The notes beneath the pieces were generated by a model, which did no database searches, was not told the DNA's origin, and worked only from the letters and a program-made list of their open reading frames with translations. A stretch of 64,000 nucleotides of DNA from Akkermansiaceae bacterium (GTDB lineage Bacteria > Verrucomicrobiota > Verrucomicrobiia > Verrucomicrobiales > Akkermansiaceae): the NCBI GenBank assembly GCA_024233115.1, contig JACKQB010000003.1, positions 310,001 through 374,000 of the forward strand, written 5' to 3'. A program made the position numbers and the translations under genes. Below, piece by piece: positions 7,827-16,344 of this stretch. Each line of letters starts with the position of its first letter. Position 1 is the first letter of the stretch.

Positions 7827-7994
7827 TCTGGAGTGCTGAGGCTTGCCTCCGCTTTGTGGTTGGTGAGGCTTGCCTCACGCGGCGGGGTTTCATCGGTCTG
7901 GAGGTGTGTGAGAGATGTCTGACGAGGGTTCGGGAGTTGAATGCTGTGCGGAGTGATAGATCGGGAAAGCGGAGGCAAGCCTCGGCACTCCAGA
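7827..7994. repeat. 168 bp MITE-like element with 29 bp terminal inverted repeats
   Basis: Left end 7827-7855 (TCTGGAGTGC..., ...GCCTCCGCTTT) and right end 7966-7994 are inverted copies matching at 28 of 29 positions. Inside lies another palindrome, GTGAGGC-TT-GCCTCAC (7863-7878). No coding sequence is convincing inside. The element fills the spacer between the 134 aa membrane protein and the DCC gene and ends 2 bp from the DCC stop. Related ends recur at 10932-10957 and, with a different stem, at 28568-28696. Confidence 0.75.
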
Positions 7995-7996
7995 TT

Positions 7997-8464
7997 TCAG
8001 ATCAATCCGTCGGGAATGTTGCTGCACGTTCCAGCGCATTCTTCCGACGGCATCCGGTGGAGCTCGGCGGCGACTTCGCGGTCTTTTTTCCGGAAGAAGA
8101 TCTTCGACAAACCATGCCGTCTGGCCGCGAGGGCATGGCATGTCTTCTCGGCCACCGGCATGAGCACGGGCGAGGTGAGCCGTCGGGCGACTCCCTGGAA
8201 TTTCCTACAACTCAGCAAGCAGAGCACCCAGCCTTCGGCAGCGCGATAGAGGCTGCCATCGTCGGTGCGGACAATCATTTCACGCTCCGGCTCGAGTTGA
8301 TTGACACCGGGAAACCATTCCTCGGCACGAGCCGACTGATACGGGACAAAGTACACGGGGTAGGCGCGCTCTTGTTTGTTGACCCACTCGTGGAAAGTGC
8401 AGCACATGCCACAGCGACCATCGTAGTAGACTTCGATATGTTGGATGTTGTTGGGTATTTTCAT
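7997..8464 (-). CDS. DCC-family (DUF393) thiol-disulfide oxidoreductase-like protein
   Basis: 155 aa. VYYDGRCGMCCTFHEWV (about 12-28) carries the DxxCxxC motif of DUF393, followed by FVPYQSARAEEW and LYRAAEGWVLCLLSC as usual in the family. A thioredoxin-like redox role is commonly inferred, but no function is established. It is the first gene of the minus-strand membrane cluster. Similar proteins often neighbour membrane proteins, so it may act on them. Confidence 0.85.
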   Translation of the reverse strand: MKIPNNIQHIEVYYDGRCGMCCTFHEWVNKQERAYPVYFVPYQSARAEEWFPGVNQLEPEREMIVRTDDGSLYRAAEGWVLCLLSCRKFQGVARRLTSPVLMPVAEKTCHALAARRHGLSKIFFRKKDREVAAELHRMPSEECAGTCSNIPDGLI

Positions 8465-8573
8465 CGTTACTTGTTGTTCGGGTTATTGGATTTACTTTAG
8501 TTAGTTTAGATGGTATTTTCAGGAATTTCTGAAAGTTTGTTTGCTGTGTATTGAGTTGCTTGGAGAGGGGTTG

Positions 8574-9107
8574 TCAGCCCAGGAGTTTGGCGGCCAGTTT
8601 CATGGCCGGGCCGTAGCTTAGCTTGTCGACTTTGCCGCCGACGTTGCGGGCGAAACTGACAAAGGTCTCGAGTTCCTTCACCTGCTTGCGGAATGCCTCG
8701 GCACCGATTCCGGTGAGATCCTTGGTTTCCTCCTGGCAGTTACGGAGCAGTTCAAGGGCGGGATCTATTTCACGGCGTTGACGCTCGCGCAGGATAATGG
8801 TGAAAATTCTCCAGACATCACGCTCGGCTTCAAAGAACTCCTTGCGCTCCCCTTTTTTGACGATAATGCGGACCAGGCCCCAGCTCACAAGCTCCTTGAG
8901 ATTGGTGTGGGCGTTGCCCCGACTGATCTCGAGCTTTTCCATCACCTCGTCCGTGCTGAGCGAATCGGGACCGGTCATCAGCAGCGCATGGATCTGGGCC
9001 ATGGTGCGGTTAATCCCCCACTGGCTGCCAAAAGCTCCCCACTGGGCGATGAAATCATCCCTGACTTCCTCCAGAGTGCGTGTGCTTTTTTCGTCGCTGC
9101 CCTTCAT
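8574..9107 (-). CDS. GbsR/MarR-family transcriptional regulator
   Basis: 177 aa. The winged helix-turn-helix spans about 30-105 (MAQIHALLMTGPDSLSTDEV, LEISRGNAHTNLKELVSWGL, VKKGERKEFFEAERD), followed by helical dimerisation segments. GbsR-type proteins repress osmoprotectant or multidrug genes, but no such target is visible nearby. It lies upstream of and codirectional with the membrane cluster (109 bp gap) and divergent from the PhoD-like gene, so either may be regulated. No clear operator could be picked out. Confidence 0.82.
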   Translation of the reverse strand: MKGSDEKSTRTLEEVRDDFIAQWGAFGSQWGINRTMAQIHALLMTGPDSLSTDEVMEKLEISRGNAHTNLKELVSWGLVRIIVKKGERKEFFEAERDVWRIFTIILRERQRREIDPALELLRNCQEETKDLTGIGAEAFRKQVKELETFVSFARNVGGKVDKLSYGPAMKLAAKLLG

Positions 9108-9206
9108 CGCTTTCAGTATTTACTGAAAATAGAAATAGTTTCAAGCACAATCTTGATTTTTTTGAGTTATCTTTTTGTAGGGCTTGGCGTATGGATGATC
9201 CAGCCT

Positions 9207-10634
9207 ATGAAAGTCCACCCTTTACTTGCCTCCCTCTATGTCTGTTCTGTTTCTCTATGGGCAGGTCCGGCATCATCGGGTACCGGGCCGATCAGGCACA
9301 CGACCCTGCCCAATGACAACCCGGACATGACACTCAGTCAATTTGCCTTTGGTGCCTGCTGGAAACCGAGCCATTCCCAAAAGCACTGGGCGCCGATCAT
9401 GGCGAACCAACCGCAGTTATGGTTATGGCTGGGTGATAACATTTATGCCGACACCGACGATATGGCGGTGATGAAAAACAAGTATGGCCAGTTAGGCGAT
9501 ACGCCCGGTTACAGAAAGCTGGTTGACCTGTGTCCCGTGTTAGCCACCTGGGACGATCACGATTTTGGCAAAGACGACGTCGGCAGGGATTACCGCATGC
9601 GTGAAGCATCGCAAAAGGTATTCCTTGAGTTCTTTAATGAACGGCCCGACAGCGCACGCCACAAGCGTCCGGGCGTTTACACCAGTTACTATTTCGGCCA
9701 AGCCGACCAGCGGGTGCAGCTGATCTTGTTGGACACCAGGTATTTCCGTTCGCCACTGAAACGCATCGAAGGCAAAGCCCCCTACCCCCGGATGGGTAAA
9801 TACACCCCCGACCTCACCAGGGACGCCACCATGTTAGGCGACGAACAATGGACCTGGCTGGAGGGTGAACTTAAAAAGCCTGCCCGAGTGAGGATCATTG
9901 GCAGCAGTATCCAGTTTGCAGCACCTCACAACGGATACGAGACCTGGGCTAACATGCCGAATGAAAAACAGCGTATGATCGACCTCATTATCAAAACACG
10001 TGCGGAGGGGGTTGTGTTTCTCTCCGGAGACATCCACTCATCCGAGTTTTGCGTGGAGGAGCCACAGCAATGTTACCCGATTTTTGATCACACCAGCAGC
10101 TCGCTCAACGTGCCTCTGGGGGCGGCGGCAACACACCGGAGAATGGGACCGGCCTTTGGCGGGGCAAACTTCGGCGTGGTGCATATTGATTGGGCAAAAA
10201 GTGACCCGGTCATCCGTTTTTCAACCAAGGACACCTCGAATCAAACCCGTATCCACCACAGCATCCCGCTGTCGAAACTCACCTTTGCAGAAGAGAATCT
10301 GATCTGGACCACCACACCCGACAGCTTCGCCGGTGCGTGGCAGACATTTTACGGACCGCTTACCCTGGCCAAGGAAGGTGAAGGAAAATGGACCGGGACG
10401 TGCGCGGACCGAACCCTCACACTCAATGAAGGTCAGTTCGGCCTGGTGGGCACCTGGCGGGGAGAAAAACAACACGGCCGGGTAACATTCACCCTGACGC
10501 GTGATGGCAAGTTTCTGAATGGTGCCTATTCCTACGAAAACCTCCCGCTCCAACTCGACTGGGCGGGCTGGAAAGCCGACTGGGAAAAGCATTTCAAGCG
10601 GGACGATTACTACCAGCGGAAAAAGAAGAAGTGA
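9207..10634 (+). CDS. PhoD-like alkaline phosphatase, secreted
   Basis: 475 aa from the ATG at 9207 (an in-frame ATG lies at 9195). The signal peptide is MKVHPLLASLYVCSVSLWAG. Metal-site motifs of the PhoD metallophosphatase family are present: LWLGDNIYADT, ATWDDHDFGKDDVG, LLDTRYFR and LSGDIHSSEF. A C-terminal part (about 345-475: LTLNEGQFGLVGTWRGEKQH, FTLTRDGKFLNGAYSYENLP) is a beta-rich extension outside the catalytic core. It likely hydrolyses phosphodiesters or monoesters outside the cytoplasm. The open frame continues upstream across the GbsR promoter, but that part is antisense to the regulator and not coding. Confidence 0.85.
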   Translation: MKVHPLLASLYVCSVSLWAGPASSGTGPIRHTTLPNDNPDMTLSQFAFGACWKPSHSQKHWAPIMANQPQLWLWLGDNIYADTDDMAVMKNKYGQLGDTPGYRKLVDLCPVLATWDDHDFGKDDVGRDYRMREASQKVFLEFFNERPDSARHKRPGVYTSYYFGQADQRVQLILLDTRYFRSPLKRIEGKAPYPRMGKYTPDLTRDATMLGDEQWTWLEGELKKPARVRIIGSSIQFAAPHNGYETWANMPNEKQRMIDLIIKTRAEGVVFLSGDIHSSEFCVEEPQQCYPIFDHTSSSLNVPLGAAATHRRMGPAFGGANFGVVHIDWAKSDPVIRFSTKDTSNQTRIHHSIPLSKLTFAEENLIWTTTPDSFAGAWQTFYGPLTLAKEGEGKWTGTCADRTLTLNEGQFGLVGTWRGEKQHGRVTFTLTRDGKFLNGAYSYENLPLQLDWAGWKADWEKHFKRDDYYQRKKKK

Positions 10635-10674
10635 CCCATTTAACCGCGAAAAAATGCGAAATGCGCGAAAGGAA

Positions 10675-10719
10675 GACTTAGGAGAAAGCGGACGGCTTGC
10701 CTCCGCTTTCTCCTAAGTC
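10675..10719. repeat. Perfect 18 bp stem hairpin
   Basis: GACTTAGGAGAAAGCGGA (10675-10692) and its exact complement (10702-10719) flank the loop CGGCTTGCC. It starts 41 bp after the PhoD stop. No T-run follows, so it is not a classical terminator, although it could stabilise the mRNA 3' end. The CTTGCCTCCGCTT core ties it to the repeat ends at 7827 and 7966. Confidence 0.8.
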
Positions 10720-10931
10720 GGCTTGCCGTGCCCTGTGGTAGCCTTGCGCGAGGGAGGGCCGACTTCCCTTTCAGCGACAGCTGCACTTCAATTTCATTCC
10801 TGACACGCCGCATTCCCAGCACGATGAACCCCCGCCGCACGAGGTAATGCACTATCTCTTGCCACCCGACGGAGGAGGAGGTCTGCAGGTCAGCATGGCG
10901 TGAGTAGGCGAACTAAACCCTCGCCCCACGC

Positions 10932-10957
10932 AAGCGGAGGCAAGCTCCAGCACTCGA
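10932..10957 (-). repeat. Solitary GGAGTGC...GCTTT-type repeat end
   Basis: Read on the minus strand: CGAGTGCTGGAGCTTGCCTC then CGCTT, a diverged copy of the ends of the 7827-7994 element. Its possible partner is the hairpin at 10675-10719. Confidence 0.5.
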
Positions 10958-11031
10958 AGAAAATACGAGAACCACGGTAGTTTAATGCATTTGGAGTTTG
11001 GAATTTAAAACCTGGGGTTTAAAGAACCCAC

Positions 11032-11406
11032 ATGTCCGACGCAATCATCGCTGAAAAATACCCGAATGCCGAGACCACTGAGTCCGGCTTGAAATACGTT
11101 GTCACCGAGGCCGGCACCGGCACCGACAAACCTGAAAAAGGCCAGTCCGTCACCGCCCACTACTCCGGCTACTTGCTGGATGGGTCGAAATTCGACAGCT
11201 CGGTCGACCGCAACCAGCCATTTGTATTCAACGTAGGAGCTGGCATGGTGATCAAAGGCTGGGACGAGGCTTTTGCCGATATGACCAAGGGCGAGAAACG
11301 CACCCTGATCATTCCACCGGAGCTTGGCTATGGAGCCCGTGGCTACCCGCCTGTGATCCCACAGAATGCGACACTCATCTTTGATGTTGAGATGATCGAC
11401 TTCTAG
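11032..11406 (+). CDS. FKBP-type peptidyl-prolyl cis-trans isomerase
   Basis: 124 aa, a single FKBP domain. GQSVTAHYSGYLLDGSKFDS (about 38-57), VIKGWDEAF and LIIPPELGYGARG are the conserved active-site segments, with F/D/W/Y residues in place. There is no signal peptide, so it acts in the cytoplasm as a folding catalyst. The first 20 residues (MSDAIIAEKYPNAETTESGL) are a short family-typical lead-in. The gene stands alone, preceded by a TTTGGAGTTTGGAA-type spacer. Confidence 0.92.
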   Translation: MSDAIIAEKYPNAETTESGLKYVVTEAGTGTDKPEKGQSVTAHYSGYLLDGSKFDSSVDRNQPFVFNVGAGMVIKGWDEAFADMTKGEKRTLIIPPELGYGARGYPPVIPQNATLIFDVEMIDF

Positions 11407-11474
11407 GGGTTTTCACCAACATTTCATCCTGGGTTCATCAGGATTTCACATGGTGCTGTCAGGGTGGCCGCACG

Positions 11475-12755
11475 ATGAACAACCAGACTGATCGCTCCGT
11501 TGATAAAAAATCCACCACCCTTCCTGTCGGACACCTTGTTGCGATAGGGTTTATTTTCACCGCTGTCACCGTTGCGTGGCTCGTGCTCGGCGGCACCTTG
11601 ACCAAGCGCACGGGAGCCTCCAACCATCGGGCCAAACAAAGCGTCACCCATCTTTGGGGGCCGGAGCAAAGCCAGACGCACCCAAGCATCTGGTATTACG
11701 CCGATGCCCAGGAGTCCCGGCAGGTCAGAATCCAGCCGTCGTCGGGTCAGGTCGATGTCAAGCTGACCTACGAGCCAAAGAAAAAGGGCCTCTCGTGGCA
11801 GCGCACCTATCAGGCGGACTTCGCCGCAGCCTATCAGATATCCAACCCTACCGCATCGGCACAGAAGTTCTACGTCTCCTTTCCCCTGCCCTCGGAAAAC
11901 TCAAGTTACTATGATTTTTCATTCCAGCTCGGCGACCAGCTGGCTGAAAACGCAATTCCTGTCTACGGAGAAATCAAACAGAGCGTCACCATCCCGGCAG
12001 GTGAAAAAGTCGAGCTCAAGGTCTCTTACCTGAGCCGGGGTATGGACCACTGGCAATATCATCTGGGGAATGCCGAGCGGATTCGCAACTTCCAGCTGAA
12101 CATGGTCACCAATTTCGAGGAAATCGACTTCCTCGACGGCTCCTGTTCACCCACAGCCCGGCATCTCAACGATCAGGAAAACGCCTGGTCACTCCGCTGG
12201 GACTACCCTGATGTGATCCGGCCACAAAGTATCGGCATGGATATGCCCATGGCCAGGAACCCAGGGCCCGTGGCTGCAAAAATCACCTTCTTCGCTCCCT
12301 TCTCACTCCTGTTTTTCTTTGCCTGCCTGATTGTTTTCGGCCTCCTGAAGGGTATCACCCTGCACCCGATGAACTACGTCTTCCTTGCGGCGGGATTTTT
12401 TGCGTTCCACTTATTGTTCGCCTACCTCGTCGATCTGGTTCCGCTCCACCTCTCCTTCCTGATCGCATCGATTGTTTCCCTGGGACTCATCGCCAGCTAC
12501 GTGCGGGCCGTCGGGGGCAAACAGCTGATGTGGATCGCGATACCTGCACAACTTGCTTATCTTGTGCTGTTTAGCTACAGCTTCCTGTTTAATGGAATCA
12601 CTGGGCTAACGATCACGCTTGGAGCGATCACCACACTTGGCCTGCTGATGACCACGACCGCTAAAATCGACTGGGCTGAGATCTTCGCATCGAGGAAAAC
12701 CGGCAAAAGCGGGCTTACTCCGCCACCTGCCCCATCGGCTCCGTTACCACAATAA
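11475..12755 (+). CDS. CreD-like inner membrane protein
   Basis: 426 aa. One N-terminal membrane helix (HLVAIGFIFTAVTVAWLVLG) is followed by a periplasmic domain of about 220 residues and then a block of six or so helices from about residue 270 (FFAPFSLLFFFACLIVFGLL, MNYVFLAAGFFAFHLLFAYL, ITGLTITLGAITTLGLLMTT). This layout and the LHPMNYVFL segment resemble CreD of the CreBC regulon, an inner membrane protein of unclear function in envelope homeostasis. No creBC genes are nearby. The tail is Pro-rich. The assignment is by architecture and should be taken as provisional. Confidence 0.55.
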   Translation: MNNQTDRSVDKKSTTLPVGHLVAIGFIFTAVTVAWLVLGGTLTKRTGASNHRAKQSVTHLWGPEQSQTHPSIWYYADAQESRQVRIQPSSGQVDVKLTYEPKKKGLSWQRTYQADFAAAYQISNPTASAQKFYVSFPLPSENSSYYDFSFQLGDQLAENAIPVYGEIKQSVTIPAGEKVELKVSYLSRGMDHWQYHLGNAERIRNFQLNMVTNFEEIDFLDGSCSPTARHLNDQENAWSLRWDYPDVIRPQSIGMDMPMARNPGPVAAKITFFAPFSLLFFFACLIVFGLLKGITLHPMNYVFLAAGFFAFHLLFAYLVDLVPLHLSFLIASIVSLGLIASYVRAVGGKQLMWIAIPAQLAYLVLFSYSFLFNGITGLTITLGAITTLGLLMTTTAKIDWAEIFASRKTGKSGLTPPPAPSAPLPQ

Positions 12756-12987
12756 CAGCACCAAACAGATGACTTCTGATTTTCTTGGTGGGGTTCAGCT
12801 CCATGCGTGAAATGTCCCCATCGAGAAAAAGTGCGTCTTTGCAGCCAAGATGGAGAAACAATTTGGAAAAACCGTAAAGGTTTACTTCATGGCCTTTTGC
12901 CGTGATCGCAAAAACGACCCGCCCCGGCCCATCTACGCCCACGCGACAATGCGATAATCCGCATATTTTGCTCGTCTCGTCACTCTG
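12715..12987 (-). pseudogene. Remnant of a phosphodiester glycosidase (NAGPA/DUF2233) gene
   Basis: The reverse frame encodes CRVGVDGPGRVVFAITAKGH, then LYGFSKLFLHLGCKDALFLD and GDISRM. These are the hallmark C-terminal segments of NAGPA/DUF2233 proteins (VGVD.dGRvvfa; LGC.dALfLDG). Only about 90 codons remain, opened by a stop at about 12988 and with no ATG, against 250 or more residues normally. The 3' end overlaps the CreD-like gene tail on the other strand. It is best read as a decayed gene, although a short functional fragment cannot be excluded. Confidence 0.6.
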
Positions 12988-12995
12988 TCATCCGC

Positions 12996-13013
12996 TTGTG
13001 AAAAGTTTCACAA
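12996..13013. promoter_or_regulatory. CRP/FNR-type palindrome upstream of the nuo operon
   Basis: TTGTGAAA-AG-TTTCACAA is a perfect 18 bp palindrome and contains TGTGA-N6-TCACA, the exact half-site pattern recognised by CRP. It is centred 60 bp before the nuoD ATG and is the only such site found ahead of the 14 kb operon. It suggests control of complex I by a CRP/FNR-family regulator; which one is unknown. Confidence 0.6.
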
Positions 13014-13064
13014 AGTGCTTGCTTCCAAGGCTGTTTTGGCCCTCATTTCGCGTGGCTATTACTC

Positions 13065-14321
13065 ATGAATCCGATGGAATACCAGGCACCCGACACCGCA
13101 GCAAAAACACAGGCTGGGCTCGACTCTGACTATCAGGCAGAAACCGATGACCTGCTCGGTGAAAAGATGGTTCTCAACATGGGTCCATCACACCCCGCGA
13201 CCCATGGTGTATTGCGCCTGGTGCTCGAACTCGACGGCGAGATTGTCACCAAGTGCGACCCGGATATCGGCTACCTGCATCGCGGCGATGAGAAGATCGC
13301 GGAGAACATGCACTACAACCAGTTCGTGCCCTACACGGACCGGCTCGACTACCTCGCGCCCCTGGCCAACAACGTCGCCTACGCCTGTGCGGTCGAAAAA
13401 CTGATGGGCTGGGAGCTGCCTCCACGAGGTCAGGCTGTGCGTGTCATCTGCTGTGAGCTGGCACGCATCTCCTCCCACATGCTCGGGGTCGGTGTCTGTG
13501 CCATGGATGTTGGCGCCATGACTGTTTTCCTATACTCCTATACGGAGAGGGAGAAGACCCACAACCTGTGTGAACAGCTGACAGGTGCCCGCTTTACCAC
13601 ATCCTACACCCGCGTCGGTGGCCAGATCCGCGACATCCCCGAGGGTTTTCTGGAAAACCTCCTCAGGTTTTGTGACGAATGTGAAAAAGCGATCGAAGAA
13701 ATCTCCAAGCTGCTCGACCGCAACAAGATTTACCTGATCCGCATGGTTGACATAGGCACCATTTCCGCCGAAGACGCCATATCATGGGGCATGACCGGCC
13801 CGAACCTGCGAGGTTCAGGCATTACCCGCGACCTCCGCAAGGACAACCCCTACCTCGGCTACGAGAATTACGATTTCGATGTCCCCATCGGGGAAAACGG
13901 CGATTCCTACGACCGCTACCTCGTTCGTATGGAGGAAATGCGACAGTCGATCCGCATTATCCGCCAGGTCGTTGCCACCCTGCCCGATGGGCCGGTCAAC
14001 ATCGCGGATTCTAAAAACCTGCTGCCAGCCAAGGACAAGGTGCTCACCAGCATGGAGGAGCTTATCCACCACTTTATCGTCGCCACCCAGGGGATCGAAG
14101 CCCCCGCTGGCGAGGTCTACTTCGGTCATGAAAACCCGAAAGGCGAACTCGGTTTCTACATCAATTCCAGAGGCGGCGGAGTCCCCCACCGCATGAAGAT
14201 CCGCTCGCCGTCGTTTGTCAACCTCTCCATCCTGCCCAAAATGATTCCCGGCCACATGGTGTCAGATGTTCCCGCCATCCTCGGCTCTCTCGACTTCGTT
14301 TTGGGCGAATGTGATCGCTAG
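13065..14321 (+). CDS. nuoD: NADH-quinone oxidoreductase subunit D
   Basis: 418 aa, not fused to NuoC. Hallmarks of the 49 kDa subunit are present: NMGPSHPATHGVLRLVLELD (about 39-58), IGYLHRGDEKIAE, RISSHMLGVG and the C-terminal VLGECDR. NuoD forms the quinone-binding cavity with NuoB at the base of the peripheral arm. It is the first gene of the cluster; nuoA, nuoB and nuoC are absent from the 300 bp upstream, which holds only the CRP-like site and a pseudogene. There is no Shine-Dalgarno before the ATG; a second in-frame ATG follows at 13071. Confidence 0.96.
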   Translation: MNPMEYQAPDTAAKTQAGLDSDYQAETDDLLGEKMVLNMGPSHPATHGVLRLVLELDGEIVTKCDPDIGYLHRGDEKIAENMHYNQFVPYTDRLDYLAPLANNVAYACAVEKLMGWELPPRGQAVRVICCELARISSHMLGVGVCAMDVGAMTVFLYSYTEREKTHNLCEQLTGARFTTSYTRVGGQIRDIPEGFLENLLRFCDECEKAIEEISKLLDRNKIYLIRMVDIGTISAEDAISWGMTGPNLRGSGITRDLRKDNPYLGYENYDFDVPIGENGDSYDRYLVRMEEMRQSIRIIRQVVATLPDGPVNIADSKNLLPAKDKVLTSMEELIHHFIVATQGIEAPAGEVYFGHENPKGELGFYINSRGGGVPHRMKIRSPSFVNLSILPKMIPGHMVSDVPAILGSLDFVLGECDR

Positions 14322-14382
14322 GTTCCCAGTTCACATCATCCCAAGAAAAATTCTGAAAAATCCTGTTAATTCTGTCTAAAAC

Positions 14383-14913
14383 ATGGACACCTCCACTACT
14401 TTCCCAACCTTCGCTGTCACTCCCGAGATCGATGCGGAGGCCAATGAACGCATCAGCCACTATCCCGAGGATAGAAAACGCTCTGCCGTCCTGCCCCTGC
14501 TGCACATCATCCAGCACAACTTCGGATTTATCAGCCTGGAGGCCACCAAGTGGGTGGCCGAGAAACTCGGGCTCGAGCCGATGCAGGTTTACGAAGTCGT
14601 TTCCTTCTACCCCGGCCTGCGCGAACACGCACCTGGCAAGTACCACCTGCGCATCTGCCGCACGCTTTCCTGCGCCATGGCCGGCTCGGCCGAGCTGATG
14701 GACCGCGTCTGCGAACTGACAGGCATCGACCGGTCAAACTCCGACTCCCACCACAACCCGATCGCCGTCTCCCCCTGCGGAACATGGTCCGTGGAATTCG
14801 CCGAGTGCCTTGCCTCCTGCGGTACCGGCCCCGTTTGCATGGTCAACGACGACTTCCATGAAGCCGTGGAGCCGGAAAAAGCCGAACAACTTCTCAACCG
14901 CTATAAGGCGTAA
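14383..14913 (+). CDS. nuoE: NADH-quinone oxidoreductase subunit E
   Basis: 176 aa thioredoxin-like [2Fe-2S] subunit (N1a). Ligand cysteines appear in CRTLSCAMAG (about 92-101) and CLASCGTGPVC (about 142-152). It pairs with NuoF in the NADH dehydrogenase module. It follows nuoD after 61 bp of low-complexity spacer containing TCCTGTTAATTCTGTCTAAA, related to the spacer before nuoJ. There is no HhH extension here; that domain is on NuoJ instead. Confidence 0.95.
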   Translation: MDTSTTFPTFAVTPEIDAEANERISHYPEDRKRSAVLPLLHIIQHNFGFISLEATKWVAEKLGLEPMQVYEVVSFYPGLREHAPGKYHLRICRTLSCAMAGSAELMDRVCELTGIDRSNSDSHHNPIAVSPCGTWSVEFAECLASCGTGPVCMVNDDFHEAVEPEKAEQLLNRYKA

Positions 14914-14945
14914 TCATAGGATCTATACCACCCATACGACCTATC

Positions 14946-16343
14946 ATGTCCTCCATCCAATATCTCCCCGGCAAAGAGCCAGACCCGCGCGAATACCGCC
15001 TGATTTTCAAGAACATCGACCGCGAGGGCTGGGATCCGTCGATCGACTGCTATCTCAGGGACGGCGGCTACGAGCAACTGAAAAAGGCACTGACGATGGA
15101 GCCTCAGGCGATCACCAACGAAGTGAAGGCGTCAGGACTGCGGGGTCGGGGGGGGGCTGGATTCCCGACAGGTGTCAAATGGGGGTTCATCCCACCTAAC
15201 AACACCAAGCCGGTATACCTGATCTGCAACTGTGACGAGTCCGAGCCGGGCACGTTCAAGGATCGCTACATCGTCCACCAGGACCCGCACCAGCTGCTTG
15301 AGGGCATGGTGATCTCCTGCTTCGCCGTCGGTGCCCACACCGCCTACATCTATATGCGCGAGGAGTTCCCCGCAGCCGCCATCCTCATGGAAAAAGCCAT
15401 CGAGGAGGCACGCGCCAGGAATTTCATCGGCAAGGATGTGCTGGGCTCCGGCTTTGACCTGGAAATCTACGTCCACCGTGGTGCCGGCGCCTACATCTGC
15501 GGCGAGGAAACCGGCCTGATCGAGTCGCTCGAAGGCAAACGCCCTTACCCACGGATCAAGCCCCCGTATTTCCCGGCGGCACTCGGCCTCTACATGGCAC
15601 CGACCATCGTCAACAACGTCGAGTCGCTCTGCCACGTCAAACACATCATCGGGATGGGTGGTGAGGAATACGCCAAGCTCGGCGTCCCCCGCAACACCGG
15701 CACCCGCATCCTCTGTGTTTCCGGCGATGTCAAAAAACCCGGTTACTACGAAGTGCAGGTCGGAAAAATCACCATGGGCGAGCTGCTCAACGACGTTTGT
15801 GGCGGCCCCAAGGACGGCCGTAAATTCAAAGCCGTCATCCCCGGTGGCTCATCCGCCAAGATCATGAAGTGTGATGAGACTTACAAAATCAAAACCCCGG
15901 ACGGTAAAGACCGCGAACTCTCGTTCTACGACATCCCGATGGACTTCGATACCATCGCCGCCTGTGGCTCGATGGCCGGCTCCGGCGGGGTCATCGTCAT
16001 GGACGACTCCCGCAAAATCTCCTGGGTGCTCAATAACCTGAACCATTTCTACGCCCACGAATCCTGCGGCCAATGCACACCATGCCGCGAGGGCTCGATG
16101 TGGATGCGCAAGATTTCCGATCGCATCGTCAGCGGCCAGGCGACCCCCGAGGACATCCAGACCCTCGAAGACGTCGCCTACCAGATCGATGGACGCACCG
16201 TCTGCGCCTTCGGCGAAGCCTCCTCCTGGCCGGTCGAGGCGATCATCGCCAAATTCCGCGACGAGCTCGAGGCAGAGACTTCCGAGGACAATGACTACCT
16301 CTCTGAGGAGGCCAAGCAGCAGCTTCAATATATCAGCCAATAA
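14946..16343 (+). CDS. nuoF: NADH-quinone oxidoreductase subunit F
   Basis: 465 aa. GRGGAGFPTG (67-76) is the NADH-binding glycine-rich loop, CNCDESEPGTFKDR and GAYICGEETGLIESLEG are FMN-site segments, and ESCGQCTPCREGS (about 369-381) binds cluster N3. It oxidises NADH and passes electrons to FMN and the iron-sulfur chain. It sits 32 bp after nuoE and 26 bp before nuoG. Length and motifs are normal. Confidence 0.97.
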   Translation: MSSIQYLPGKEPDPREYRLIFKNIDREGWDPSIDCYLRDGGYEQLKKALTMEPQAITNEVKASGLRGRGGAGFPTGVKWGFIPPNNTKPVYLICNCDESEPGTFKDRYIVHQDPHQLLEGMVISCFAVGAHTAYIYMREEFPAAAILMEKAIEEARARNFIGKDVLGSGFDLEIYVHRGAGAYICGEETGLIESLEGKRPYPRIKPPYFPAALGLYMAPTIVNNVESLCHVKHIIGMGGEEYAKLGVPRNTGTRILCVSGDVKKPGYYEVQVGKITMGELLNDVCGGPKDGRKFKAVIPGGSSAKIMKCDETYKIKTPDGKDRELSFYDIPMDFDTIAACGSMAGSGGVIVMDDSRKISWVLNNLNHFYAHESCGQCTPCREGSMWMRKISDRIVSGQATPEDIQTLEDVAYQIDGRTVCAFGEASSWPVEAIIAKFRDELEAETSEDNDYLSEEAKQQLQYISQ

Positions 16344-16344
16344 T

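Larger units (their letters stand above)
10635..11031. other. Repeat-rich spacer without a supported gene
   Basis: About 400 bp between the PhoD-like gene and the FKBP gene. It contains a strong hairpin (10675-10719), a GGAGTGC...GCTTT-type repeat end (10932-10957), a CGCGAAAAAATGCGAAATGC low-complexity run (10644-10669) and a TTTGGAGTTTGGAA run (10990-11003). A 70-codon minus-strand frame (10640-10852) crosses the hairpin and resembles nothing that I know. Confidence 0.6.

Noticed and set aside
8778..9206. N-terminal extension of the PhoD-like protein by about 140 residues
   Set aside because: It is antisense to the GbsR gene and crosses its promoter. A standard signal peptide begins at 9207.
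10640..10852. 70-codon minus-strand ORF
   Set aside because: It runs through the 18 bp perfect hairpin and repeat sequence. No similarity or ribosome site supports it.
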